Origin: Paenibacillus sp. Root444D2
Lineage (GTDB): Bacteria; Bacillota; Bacilli; Paenibacillales; NBRC-103111
Direction of reading: 5' to 3'
DNA length: 64,000 bases
Assembly (NCBI RefSeq): GCF_001426375.1
Contig: NZ_LMEO01000045.1
Coordinates: forward strand, 362,862-426,861
Each line of letters opens with the position of its first letter. Within the stretch, counting starts at the first letter, position 1. Under the pieces are notes generated by a model. The model was not told the origin of the DNA and did not search any database. It saw only the letters and a list, made by a program, of their open reading frames with translations. Positions 1 through 7,985 of the stretch are shown piece by piece. The position numbers and the translations under genes were made by a program.

Positions 1-105
1 GCAGAAATCTTTGATTTCTCATTAAATGATATAGATATGGCAGCTATTTCGGCACTTGATCAGCATCGCCGGGTGGGTCCAGACCCTGATAATTTTGATT
101 TTTAA
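1..105 (+). CDS. Aldo/keto reductase, C-terminal end (partial)
   Basis: The reading frame is open from the first base and stops with TAA at 103-105. The 34 visible residues include the ending DQHRRVGPDPDNFDF, typical of the C-terminus of bacterial aldo/keto reductases of the 2,5-diketo-D-gluconate reductase type, which reduce carbonyls with NADPH in the cytoplasm. The start and the catalytic tetrad lie outside the window, so the substrate cannot be judged. The gene ends at the shared terminator at 122-157. Confidence 0.7.
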   Translation, partial: AEIFDFSLNDIDMAAISALDQHRRVGPDPDNFDF

Positions 106-121
106 GTTCAAATTAAATAAG

Positions 122-157
122 CAAAACCCCGGATTTAATATTCCGGGGGTTTTTCAT
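122..157. terminator. Bidirectional Rho-independent terminator
   Basis: An AACCCCGGA stem pairs with TTCCGGGGGTT around a short AT loop, with A-runs before it and a T-run after it. It serves the aldo/keto reductase on the plus strand and the LysR gene on the minus strand, whose stop codon (135-137) lies inside the hairpin. Confidence 0.8.
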
Positions 158-1022
158 TACCTTTAAGTGTCTCTATCATCTTTCTTAATTTTGGCATTGT
201 TGAATTTTTGATTTTATAGGCAAAATATAAATCATTCGTTACTTTATAAGGTTCACAAATTATTTTTACTTTTTTTGTTTGTAATGAGTTTGCCAGCATA
301 TACGTAGGCAATAAACTGATTCCAGCCCCATTCTCGATAGCTGACAAAATGATGTGCAAATCAGGCAATATATGTTCAGGCTTTATTTGCGGACGCTTTT
401 GAAAGTTCTCTCTCCAAAATCTTCGGATAATGGGCAATTCTAGACCATAACTAAGCCATGTTTGTAAACACAGCCAAGCTTCTAGCTGCTTCGAGTCCGT
501 GAAATCAGGTTCCTCATAATCATATGGTGCGACTACAACAAACTCTTCTTCTACATAATGCATATATTCTATACCAGGTGCTGAAAACTTTTGTGAGGTC
601 ACGATGATGTCGACCTTGTCATCTGTTAATAGGTCTAAAATATACGATGCAAGCCCGTAATAAGCAATTACACGCATATGAAGGTTACGGAGGTATGGAG
701 CCATTCTTTCTCTAAAAAACTCTTGCGCTGTGCCGATTTTTACAACCGGAAGCGTGGGCGATGAGACGGCTTTGAAACTTAACGTTGTCTCCTCAAGTGA
801 CTCAACAAGAGGCGCTAATTGTGAATAAAGTTCTTTTCCTCTTTCAGTCGGAACCATTTTCCTTGATGTTCTTGTAAATAAGGGTTCGCCGACCTCAGCT
901 TCTAATGCAGCTAGATGTTGACTCATGGCAGGTTGTGTCATAATTCTCGACTTGGCTGCTTCTGAAACAGAATTATGTTTATAAATAGTGATAAAACTTC
1001 GATACCATTCAAAATTTGCCAT
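135..1022 (-). CDS. LysR family transcriptional regulator
   Basis: A 295-residue LysR-type regulator. An N-terminal winged helix-turn-helix (about residues 1-60, with SVSEAAKS and TQPAMSQHLAALE) is followed by a periplasmic-binding-protein-like effector domain. The frame is open to 1043, but the ATG at 1022 (MANFEWYRSF) has an AGAGGA ribosome site 8-9 nt upstream and begins directly at the HTH, so I prefer it. Neighbours on this strand are an SDR remnant and a DJ-1/PfpI gene; a terminator at 1097-1128 separates it from them. The effector and targets are unknown. Confidence 0.85.
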   Translation of the reverse strand: MANFEWYRSFITIYKHNSVSEAAKSRIMTQPAMSQHLAALEAEVGEPLFTRTSRKMVPTERGKELYSQLAPLVESLEETTLSFKAVSSPTLPVVKIGTAQEFFRERMAPYLRNLHMRVIAYYGLASYILDLLTDDKVDIIVTSQKFSAPGIEYMHYVEEEFVVVAPYDYEEPDFTDSKQLEAWLCLQTWLSYGLELPIIRRFWRENFQKRPQIKPEHILPDLHIILSAIENGAGISLLPTYMLANSLQTKKVKIICEPYKVTNDLYFAYKIKNSTMPKLRKMIETLKGNEKPPEY

Positions 1023-1096
1023 AAATAAGATCCTCTCATACAATACTGTCTCTTTCCCCTATATTATATATCCACAACTATGCAATCTACCACGAT

Positions 1097-1128
1097 AGAA
1101 AAAAAGCACTTGATCTTAAGGATCAAGT
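1097..1128 (-). terminator. Rho-independent terminator
   Basis: On the minus strand ACTTGATCC pairs with GATCAAGT around TTAA and is followed by GC and seven T. It lies downstream of the SDR remnant and DJ-1 gene and ahead of the LysR gene. Confidence 0.75.
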
Positions 1129-1215
1129 ACCGACAAGAGGAGCAGCTAACCTTATTTTTAAAGATAAGCCCGCTTATTTTATTGTGGAACATTGGTTTGT
1201 TCACTTCTCAGCGAA

Positions 1216-1446
1216 TTACAAGATACTTTGAATAATCCCGCCCTCTACTCTTTGAGCTGCACCATTGATAGCTGATGCTTTATCGGATGCAATGAATACA
1301 ACTGTATCAGCTACTTCCTCAACTGTAACGAAACGTTGGATCAGAGAAGTCGGTTGGTCATTTTTAAAGTATTCATCCACAAATGCACCTAATTCTTTCC
1401 CGTTCTCTTTCGCAAGGTCTAACCAATTCCAGTTGTAGACCCTCAA
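1216..1446 (-). pseudogene. Short-chain dehydrogenase/reductase remnant
   Basis: The 76-residue frame matches only the C-terminal part of a classical SDR oxidoreductase: RFVTVEEVADTVVFIASD followed by an AINGAAQRVEGG ending, the usual substrate-loop and C-terminal region. The nucleotide-binding TGxxxGxG motif and the catalytic YxxxK are absent, and no SDR-like sequence is visible between its start and the DJ-1 stop at 1478. A full SDR has about 250-265 residues, so about 70 percent is missing. I read it as a decayed gene, not a functional small protein. Confidence 0.75.
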
Positions 1447-1477
1447 TATTATTATATCCCTTCGATAGGACGGGCTA

Positions 1478-2137
1478 TTAGTTTAGTTTGGCGATAACTT
1501 CTTTGGCTACGCTAAGTGTTGATTGCGGATTTTGACCTGTAATTAAATTTCCATCAACTTCATAATGGTCGCTCCAATCGGGTGCTGCAACAAAGATCGG
1601 GCCCGCCTGACGAAGCTTAGATTCTAATAGGAAAGGCATATATAGATCTAAACCAGCCGCTTTTTCTTCCGTATCTGTAAAGGCTGTAATGCGTTTGCCT
1701 TCAACTAGATATGTTCCGTCAGATAACTTTGCATTGACCAAACCGGCTGGTCCATGACATACCGCAGCTACGACTTTTCCAGCCTCATAAAATTCTCTAA
1801 GTAAAGATTGAAGCTTTTCGTTATCAGGCAGATCAAACATCGTTCCATGGCCGCCTGGCAAGAAAATCACATCATAATCCGCAGCTTTAACCTCGTCTAG
1901 TTTGAGAGTATCCGTAAGAAATTGTTCCGTATCCAATATTGCTTGAGGCAAATCAGCACTCAAACTATTTTTATCAATAGGGGTTTTACCTCCTAAAGGA
2001 CTAGTTACTGTAATATCAAATCCTTGCTTTGAAAACTCAATATAGGTCTCAGCAAATTCCGAAAGCCAAAGCCCTGTAGACTTCTCACTGTTTATTTGAT
2101 TGGCAGAAGTCACCACGATTAATATATTTTTTTTCAT
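1478..2137 (-). CDS. DJ-1/PfpI (class I glutamine amidotransferase-like) protein
   Basis: A 219-residue cytoplasmic protein of the DJ-1/PfpI superfamily, nearest to the Hsp31/YdeA-like branch that contains deglycases and glyoxalase III-like enzymes. The nucleophile elbow is AAVCHGPAG with Cys127 and His128. GGHGTMFDLP (about 95-104) forms the preceding loop, and GLWLSEFAE (about 22-30) supplies the conserved acidic residue near the active site. Length is normal for the family. The most likely role is detoxification of reactive aldehydes or protein repair; the exact reaction cannot be read from the sequence. It sits upstream of the SDR remnant on the same strand. Confidence 0.85.
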   Translation of the reverse strand: MKKNILIVVTSANQINSEKSTGLWLSEFAETYIEFSKQGFDITVTSPLGGKTPIDKNSLSADLPQAILDTEQFLTDTLKLDEVKAADYDVIFLPGGHGTMFDLPDNEKLQSLLREFYEAGKVVAAVCHGPAGLVNAKLSDGTYLVEGKRITAFTDTEEKAAGLDLYMPFLLESKLRQAGPIFVAAPDWSDHYEVDGNLITGQNPQSTLSVAKEVIAKLN

Positions 2138-2359
2138 TTTGTTTTCTCTCCTCTGTATCTGTTTTGTTGTTACAAGCCCTATTGTATCTTTAGATAATCT
2201 ATAAATCCAATTAGATATTTGATGTTCATCTATAAAAATATTTATATGAAAAACATAAAAAAACCCTCAGGTAAACAGTGTTTTGTCCATGAAATCATGA
2301 ACTCTTTTCTCACTGTATACTGTAAGGGATAATACGATTATGCATGCCTTTATACTTGT

Positions 2360-3127
2360 TCAATCTCTGCTATTTTCGGCGAACCAAGACAGCCTTTCTC
2401 TTAAATGAACGACGTCACCGACCAGTATGATAGCCGGGTTGGGCATATCATGTTCCTGTAACGTTTTCTCTAAATTATTTAACGAACTTATGATTGTCCT
2501 TTGATCCTCAGTTGTCCCCCAAGATACAACTGCAACCGGCGTCTCAGGGTTCCTTCCATAGTGAATAAGCTGGTTACATAAATAAGTGACATTTCCCATT
2601 CCCATATAAAATGCAATCGTATCAATGCCGGTAGCAAGCGCCTTCCACTTGTCAGGTGATAGGGTGTCGTCTTGACACAAATGACCGGTTACCATAGCAA
2701 ACGTTGAAGCCACTTTACGATGTGTAACAGGTATGCCTGCATAAGCGGGCGCAGCGATTCCCGCAGTAATCCCGGGTACGATTTCAAATGCTATTCCATG
2801 CTCAACTAATTTCTCCGCTTCTTCTCCGACACGTCCGAAAACACAAGGATCTCCACCTTTTAGACGAGTAACTATCTTTCCTTCTAGAGCTTTTAAGGCA
2901 ATGATTTCATTGATTTGCTCTTGCTGAATCGGGTGATGGTTCGGCTGCTTTCCACAATAAATGAATTCTGCATCTTTACGGGCATGATTTAATAATTCCG
3001 GATTGGCAAGGCGGTCATACACGATCACATCAGAAGATTGAATACATTTTAATCCTTTGACAGTAATTAACTCGGGATCTCCCGGCCCAGCTCCAACAAA
3101 AAATACTTTGCCTTTATTATTCTCCAT
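2360..3127 (-). CDS. cobA: Uroporphyrinogen-III C-methyltransferase
   Basis: A single-domain SUMT of 255 residues that methylates uroporphyrinogen III at C2 and C7 with S-adenosylmethionine to give precorrin-2, the branch point to siroheme and cobalamin. The family motifs are present: VGAGPGDPELITVKG near residue 12, the GGDPCVFGR loop near 110, and VPGITAG near 140. A GAGGTG ribosome site precedes the ATG at 3127. No nasDE/nirBD or cobalamin gene is adjacent, so siroheme supply for a distant sulfite or nitrite reductase is the likely role (inference). Two palindromes lie in the upstream spacer. Confidence 0.93.
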   Translation of the reverse strand: MENNKGKVFFVGAGPGDPELITVKGLKCIQSSDVIVYDRLANPELLNHARKDAEFIYCGKQPNHHPIQQEQINEIIALKALEGKIVTRLKGGDPCVFGRVGEEAEKLVEHGIAFEIVPGITAGIAAPAYAGIPVTHRKVASTFAMVTGHLCQDDTLSPDKWKALATGIDTIAFYMGMGNVTYLCNQLIHYGRNPETPVAVVSWGTTEDQRTIISSLNNLEKTLQEHDMPNPAIILVGDVVHLRERLSWFAENSRD

Positions 3128-3256
3128 GTATTCATCACCTCAATAACAAAAGTTATTCCAATGCAGCTGAATCCAGCCATTCCATTTCCTATTAAAACAA
3201 TTTTTTCTTCATCGTGATTCGCTCTGAACATTACATTTAATGTTATGTAATTGTTA

Positions 3257-3272
3257 GAATAATCAATTATTC
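3257..3272. promoter_or_regulatory. Palindrome upstream of cobA
   Basis: GAATAA-TCAA-TTATTC is a perfect 6-4-6 inverted repeat about 130 bp upstream of the cobA start, in an AT-rich spacer of 464 bp with no gene. It may be an operator. No regulator for it is recognised here. Confidence 0.3.
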
Positions 3273-3470
3273 GTTCTTATTGAATAAAATACGTCACATT
3301 ATCTAACATACGAATATTAATTACTAATGTACATCAAGACTTCGTATTTATCAACAATAATTTGCAATTGCTTCCGTGTTAATTACAATAATGCCTTTAT
3401 TAATCGAACTATTTATTTGCTTTTTCATTCGATCGTTCGGTTTACATTCCGTTTTCACAGACGTTTCATA

Positions 3471-3488
3471 TGATTATCCGAATAATCA
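3471..3488. promoter_or_regulatory. Second palindrome in the cobA/ger spacer
   Basis: TGATTAT-CCGA-ATAATCA is a perfect 7-4-7 inverted repeat. It lies far upstream of cobA (about 345 bp) and downstream of the germination operon terminator. It has the size of a dimeric regulator site, but the regulator is not identifiable. Confidence 0.3.
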
Positions 3489-3529
3489 CGTTATATTTAA
3501 TCACATGCATTTAACGATATATCTCCCAA

Positions 3530-3567
3530 AATAAAGAGGCTGTCCCCTCAGGGAACAACCTCTTTAT
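3530..3567 (-). terminator. Terminator of the ger operon
   Basis: AATAAAGAGG pairs with CCTCTTTATT, with a GC-rich inner part and loop, and T-rich sequence follows on the minus strand. It lies directly downstream of the last gene of the germinant receptor operon. Confidence 0.8.
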
Positions 3568-3591
3568 TGCATTATTAGGCCAAATTCAATT

Positions 3592-4686
3592 CTATCCTTT
3601 AATTTGTTTCCCCTGTCCTTTAATCAACATAACAAGAAAAAGAATGGCCGGTATTACTCCAATGAATATCTTGTTTACCATAAATTGTTCCGCGACGATT
3701 CTCCCAATCTCCAGATGCGACTGCCAGCTTGACGGGAGAAGGGAAGTTATAAAAATAATGACTCCAACAGGAAGCGCAAACCTTCGATAGTCTGTTTGAA
3801 ACAGCTGAGATAACCCAAGTACGGCAGCCAAAAACCATAATGTTGCTTTGATAAAAATCCCAGCATAAAAAAGTAAGATCACAAATGCGTCAAAACGCTC
3901 GAATACTTCGGCGATCTGAATCAACTGAACAGCTTGTAATAAAGGTACAGTACTAATGTTAAGTAGTTGCGGACCCAGAACGATCAGATTCATTATGTTC
4001 GAGAAAAGGATAACTAGACCTGATACAAAAAAAGATCGAACCGACGTTTTAACCAACTCTTTCTTCTCGTTTAAATAACGCCAGAACATGAGAAAAATCA
4101 TCATTTGGCCAAATGGGAACCAGACAGTGCTAGATATACTTTCTTTTAAAACTGGTTGAATGCCATTTTCCAAAATCGGAAGAAGATAATCAAAATGAAC
4201 AACACCCGATATAAAGTGCATGATAAGCAAAATTAAATAAAAAGCCAACACCCCAACTACGATAAATTCAGCCAACCGAAAGAAGACCTCTATTCCCTTG
4301 TATATTGCATAAATCGACAAAGTTAACATAATCAGCATTATAAGGGATATGGGACCTCGAGGAAGAATGGTCAAGAGGGTAAGATCCCCAAAGTCTCGTA
4401 CATTTCGCATGGCTTCGTAAGAAAACATCAGGAGATAAAGTAATAAGACAAACTTCCCCACAAATGAACCGAAATATTGAATCAAAAGCTGACTCAAATT
4501 TTTTTCAGGTTCCCTTCGTTGGATCATCAAAAAAAGAAAAAGCAGCATGAACCCTAGCAGCATGCTAGTAATGACCACCAACCAGGCGTCTTGACCAGCT
4601 TTGATTCCTAATTCAAATAAAGGTGTGCTTCCTATTTGAAAAAGGATAATCATCGCACCCAATTGATATTTGCTGATCCGCTCCAT
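3592..4686 (-). CDS. Spore germination protein, GerB/GerKB-type permease subunit
   Basis: A 364-residue protein with about ten membrane segments and the endospore germination permease fold (amino-acid/polyamine transporter-like, GerAB family). The opening MERISKYQLGAMIILFQIGST is typical of the family. In the spore inner membrane it would bind the germinant and form the receptor with the A and C subunits. It is the last gene of an operon ordered A-C-B, the order of gerKA-gerKC-gerKB in Bacillus subtilis, with 15 nt between it and the C gene. An AAAGGGG ribosome site precedes its ATG. The germinant cannot be inferred. Confidence 0.9.
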   Translation of the reverse strand: MERISKYQLGAMIILFQIGSTPLFELGIKAGQDAWLVVITSMLLGFMLLFLFLMIQRREPEKNLSQLLIQYFGSFVGKFVLLLYLLMFSYEAMRNVRDFGDLTLLTILPRGPISLIMLIMLTLSIYAIYKGIEVFFRLAEFIVVGVLAFYLILLIMHFISGVVHFDYLLPILENGIQPVLKESISSTVWFPFGQMMIFLMFWRYLNEKKELVKTSVRSFFVSGLVILFSNIMNLIVLGPQLLNISTVPLLQAVQLIQIAEVFERFDAFVILLFYAGIFIKATLWFLAAVLGLSQLFQTDYRRFALPVGVIIFITSLLPSSWQSHLEIGRIVAEQFMVNKIFIGVIPAILFLVMLIKGQGKQIKG

Positions 4687-4701
4687 ACGAAGCCCCTTTT
4701 C

Positions 4702-5916
4702 TCATTCTTTTTTACTGGATATCTTGGAAAAAGAATCATCAATCATTCCAGTTCGTCGAATCGTTACATGAGCTTTAACGTCCATTCTTATTTCTGCGAA
4801 CTCATTCTCCCAGTTCTTGCTTAGCTTTTTCCAGTCCTGTGGGTAAGATTTGTGGAATGCGTCCCCGAAGCCCAGTGTGTCTGTTTTCATTTTTTTCAGA
4901 GCTTGAAAGGAATTTTCTGCATCAATAATTATTTGCTCCTGGATATGTTTTTCCAGTTTTTTCAAGGTACTCGACTGTTTTAGATCCAGATTACATGCCG
5001 TTTCAATCAAGTTTCCCTTGGCTTCAATTTCTACAGATATAAACAAATTACCATTCGATATGTTTGGTTTTAATTTTGCGTGAGATTTTTCTACTAGAAA
5101 GGAGGATAGCTGTTCGCTTCGGCTCTCCCCTTCACAAGAAAATACGATAGTTGTTCTTTGTAATTGATTCGTTATCCAGGGAATTCCGAGGCTTTCTTTC
5201 CGACTTAACCAACCTACTAATTTATCCTGCTTAAATACCCCGACTCTATCCAATTTTAATACGGCGGATTCACGAGTTTCTTTCAGTGCTTCTAAAGAGC
5301 TTTGTGCCTTTTGCTCACCCGTGATTTTGATTTCCGGCAATGTAGAGCTAGCGGTAGGATTGGTCATTGTGGAAATTAAATCAATTAACTTGGACTGAAC
5401 TAAGTTGGTTTGTTTGTTTCCCTCTCCACTGATCAAATTGGAAATCGCGTTTCCAGGAATGTTTTCTAATGGCGTAAGGATTTCTAACACTTTCTTCGCG
5501 TCTCCATTTGTAATGAGAACATCCGTAGTTTCTCTTGATTCGTAACTTCTCAAGTAAGCGTCCAATATTTGGTTGACCCCATATTTAGCAACACGTTGAC
5601 TAATAATAATAACACGAGTATGAGAAAAAAAGAGCTGGCGAGGTGTCTCCAAATCACTCTTTTGAATCGCCTCCCGTAAGGTCTTTCCTTTCGATGAAAA
5701 GACAATAACCGGAGCTTGGGAACCGCCACCACCGGATTTACTCTGGATTGACTTCGGGATGATGATTTGAAAGGTCAATACCCATTGATTACTTTCATCT
5801 AAATCAAAGGCAATTGCGCTGATGATCCCCAATTTGTTTAGTTCGATATGGTTCGAACAACCACTATTAACTAATAACATATTGATGATCAACAGCAGGT
5901 TTATCCCTCGCTTCAT
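4702..5916 (-). CDS. Spore germination lipoprotein, Ger(x)C family
   Basis: A 404-residue GerC-type subunit. It has a short signal sequence with lipobox VNSGC (Cys about 19), so the mature protein should be diacylglycerol-anchored on the outer face of the spore inner membrane. LNKLGIISAIAFDLDE follows, a typical N-terminal stretch of the family. Length is normal. It lies between the A and B subunit genes of the same operon and is needed for receptor assembly in characterised systems. Confidence 0.92.
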   Translation of the reverse strand: MKRGINLLLIINMLLVNSGCSNHIELNKLGIISAIAFDLDESNQWVLTFQIIIPKSIQSKSGGGGSQAPVIVFSSKGKTLREAIQKSDLETPRQLFFSHTRVIIISQRVAKYGVNQILDAYLRSYESRETTDVLITNGDAKKVLEILTPLENIPGNAISNLISGEGNKQTNLVQSKLIDLISTMTNPTASSTLPEIKITGEQKAQSSLEALKETRESAVLKLDRVGVFKQDKLVGWLSRKESLGIPWITNQLQRTTIVFSCEGESRSEQLSSFLVEKSHAKLKPNISNGNLFISVEIEAKGNLIETACNLDLKQSSTLKKLEKHIQEQIIIDAENSFQALKKMKTDTLGFGDAFHKSYPQDWKKLSKNWENEFAEIRMDVKAHVTIRRTGMIDDSFSKISSKKE

Positions 5917-5967
5917 GTCCTAATCCCCTTTTGATGTCCATTTTCTTGTTGAATGAATGACAGAAGA

Positions 5968-7560
5968 TTACTTTTCCTTTTCCTTGTCGGAAGGTTTTGG
6001 ATGTGCGTTTACGTTTTGGCGCACATAGTTATTCTTAGCGAAAAGACGCGGTCTGGTGACCATCATCCACCAAGGCACCCTTACAACAGTATCTTTTAAG
6101 TTACTTGGCACAAAAGGTGCTATCGGTGTCATGTAAGGAACTCCGAAAGAGCGTAGAGACAACATGTGGATCAGAAGAAAAAAGAGCCCCGACATAATTC
6201 CGAACAAACCTAGTGCCGCGGCAAGAATCATGAGTATGAACCGAATCAATCGGGCAGCAATCGAGATGTTAAACGCCGGAACGACGAAGCTGGAGATCGC
6301 CGTAAAGGCTACCACGATCACCATAGCTGCCGATACAAGACCTGCTTCAACTGCTGCCTGTCCCAGAACAAGAGCTCCAACAATGGAAATTGCGGAACCG
6401 ATGGCTCTAGGCATTCGAACCCCCGCTTCCCTTAACACCTCAAATGTGATTTCCATCAATAATGCTTCGAAGAATGCAGGAAAAGGAATTCCTTCCCTTT
6501 GTGCAGCAAGACTGATCAAAAGGGTCGTGGGTATCATTTCTTGATGAAAAGTCGTAATTGCAATATATAAGGAAGGCAGAATCATAGAAATGGTAAACGC
6601 AAAGAATCGCAAAAGACGCAAGAACGAAGAGATATCGAATCTCTGGTAATAGTCCTCGCTGGCAATGAAGAACTTGAGAAAAGTGATAGGCAGCACAAGA
6701 GCAAATGGTGTTCCATCCATCAAAACGGCAACCTGTCCCTCCAAGATGGAGGCCGCAACTGTGTCAGGACGTTCCGTGTTTATGAGGGTGGGAAATGGAG
6801 TAAAGGTTTGGTCCTGAATAAATTCTTCCAAGTAGCCACTTTCCAATATGCTGTCTATATCAATGCGATCAAGCCTTTGAAGCACTTCGTCCACAACTAA
6901 ATCATCGGCCGTCCCTTTAAGATACATAACACTTACGTCTGTTTGTGTCACCCGTCCGATTTTCCGGTCGATTTTCCATAGATTCGGACTTTTGATTCTA
7001 CGCCGGAGCAACGCTATATTTGTGCTTATATTCTCGGTGAATCCATCTTTGGGTCCGCGAATAACAGATTGAGATGAGGGCTCCTCTACGCCTCTTTGCA
7101 TCCATTTGGCAGAACTTGCAGTAATGCCTTGATCCCAGCCCTCTGCGAGAATAATGGTATCTCCACTGTATAAAGCCGACATGAAGTCATCAATGTTACT
7201 CACTGTATTTGTGGAACTAACAGTAAGAATCTGATCTTTAATCACCGTCAAAGAATCGGATACTGACCTTTGCCCAACTGTATTAACTTCTGCATCGGAC
7301 ATGATCGGATTCATGATGTTATCGTTAATGACCGTGGTATCTGTTAAACCGTTAATATAAACAATAGCCATAGGTAAACTATTGGCCCCTTGAAACGTAC
7401 GAATGGAAATATCTGAACTGTTACCAGTTAACTCAGAAATTTTCTCGATATTTTGCTGAAGGCTATTTGAAAGTGTATCGGTTTGTTTGATGTTTGCTTG
7501 AGAGTCTTGTTGCGCGCCCTCATTATATTTCCGGGCAAAACGCTTCAGAAATTTGTTCAT
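5968..7560 (-). CDS. Spore germination protein, GerA/GerKA-type subunit
   Basis: A 530-residue GerA-family subunit with a soluble N-terminal half and a C-terminal block of about five membrane segments. Family signatures include EGQVAVLMDGTPFALVLP in the middle and LREAGVRMPRAIGSAISIVGALVLGQ in the membrane part. The frame is open to 7569; I use the ATG at 7560 (MNKFLKRF) because an AGGTGG ribosome site lies 9 nt before it, while the first ATG directly abuts that site. It is the first gene of the operon, probably under the forespore sigma factor as in other ger operons (family knowledge; no promoter was assigned). Confidence 0.93.
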   Translation of the reverse strand: MNKFLKRFARKYNEGAQQDSQANIKQTDTLSNSLQQNIEKISELTGNSSDISIRTFQGANSLPMAIVYINGLTDTTVINDNIMNPIMSDAEVNTVGQRSVSDSLTVIKDQILTVSSTNTVSNIDDFMSALYSGDTIILAEGWDQGITASSAKWMQRGVEEPSSQSVIRGPKDGFTENISTNIALLRRRIKSPNLWKIDRKIGRVTQTDVSVMYLKGTADDLVVDEVLQRLDRIDIDSILESGYLEEFIQDQTFTPFPTLINTERPDTVAASILEGQVAVLMDGTPFALVLPITFLKFFIASEDYYQRFDISSFLRLLRFFAFTISMILPSLYIAITTFHQEMIPTTLLISLAAQREGIPFPAFFEALLMEITFEVLREAGVRMPRAIGSAISIVGALVLGQAAVEAGLVSAAMVIVVAFTAISSFVVPAFNISIAARLIRFILMILAAALGLFGIMSGLFFLLIHMLSLRSFGVPYMTPIAPFVPSNLKDTVVRVPWWMMVTRPRLFAKNNYVRQNVNAHPKPSDKEKEK

Positions 7561-7675
7561 CGATAGCATCCACCTAGTTCTTCCATGTATTAACTTTCAT
7601 TTTCGCCCTGCCTTTCAAGAGTTATACTCCTGAATGCTTTTAGGCTAAGTTATATCGTGTAATTCATTACGCGGA

Positions 7676-7835
7676 CGAGCAACCCCGCCATAAGGATGAA
7701 AAACATCCTTATGGGGGGTGAAAACCTCGCGCGGCGCGCGATGATGAGCCATAGCGATGAAAAACATCGCTATCTCGCGCCCACGGCCGAGCAACCCCTC
7801 ATAAGGATGAAAAACATCCTTATGAGGGGTGAAAC
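7676..7835. repeat. Cluster of three related GATGAAAAACATC hairpins
   Basis: Three inverted repeats share the loop GATG-AAAAA-CATC. Hairpin 1 (7682-7719) has a 16-bp stem with one bulged G. Hairpin 2 (7751-7773) has the stem ATAGCGATG/CATCGCTAT. Hairpin 3 (7794-7830) has a perfect 16-bp stem. Hairpins 1 and 3 share the flanks CGAGCAACCCC and GGGGTGAAA. Stem bases differ between copies, but the partner base changes too. The cluster lies between the ger operon and the response regulator gene. It resembles a REP-type element; no gene was seen in it. Confidence 0.7.
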
Positions 7836-7841
7836 GTAAAC

Positions 7842-7881
7842 AAACCTAATCATTTCAGCCGCTGCTGAACTAATTAGGTTT
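7842..7881. terminator. Hairpin downstream of the response regulator gene
   Basis: AAACCTAAT pairs with ATTAGGTTT. The stem extends inward to about 17 bp with two mismatches. It lies about 100 nt after the response regulator stop. There is no strong T-run, so termination is probable but not certain. Confidence 0.5.
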
Positions 7882-7985
7882 ACGATCAAATATGCCCAGG
7901 TGCCTTAGCAATCTCCCTCTACATATGTTATTCCTTTTTGTTTATGTACTATAATTGTTCTCCCAGATCTTATTCTCACAAACCA

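Noticed and set aside
7676..7835. CRISPR-like array
   Set aside because: The three units are hairpins of differing sequence with irregular spacing and no cas genes; they are REP-like.
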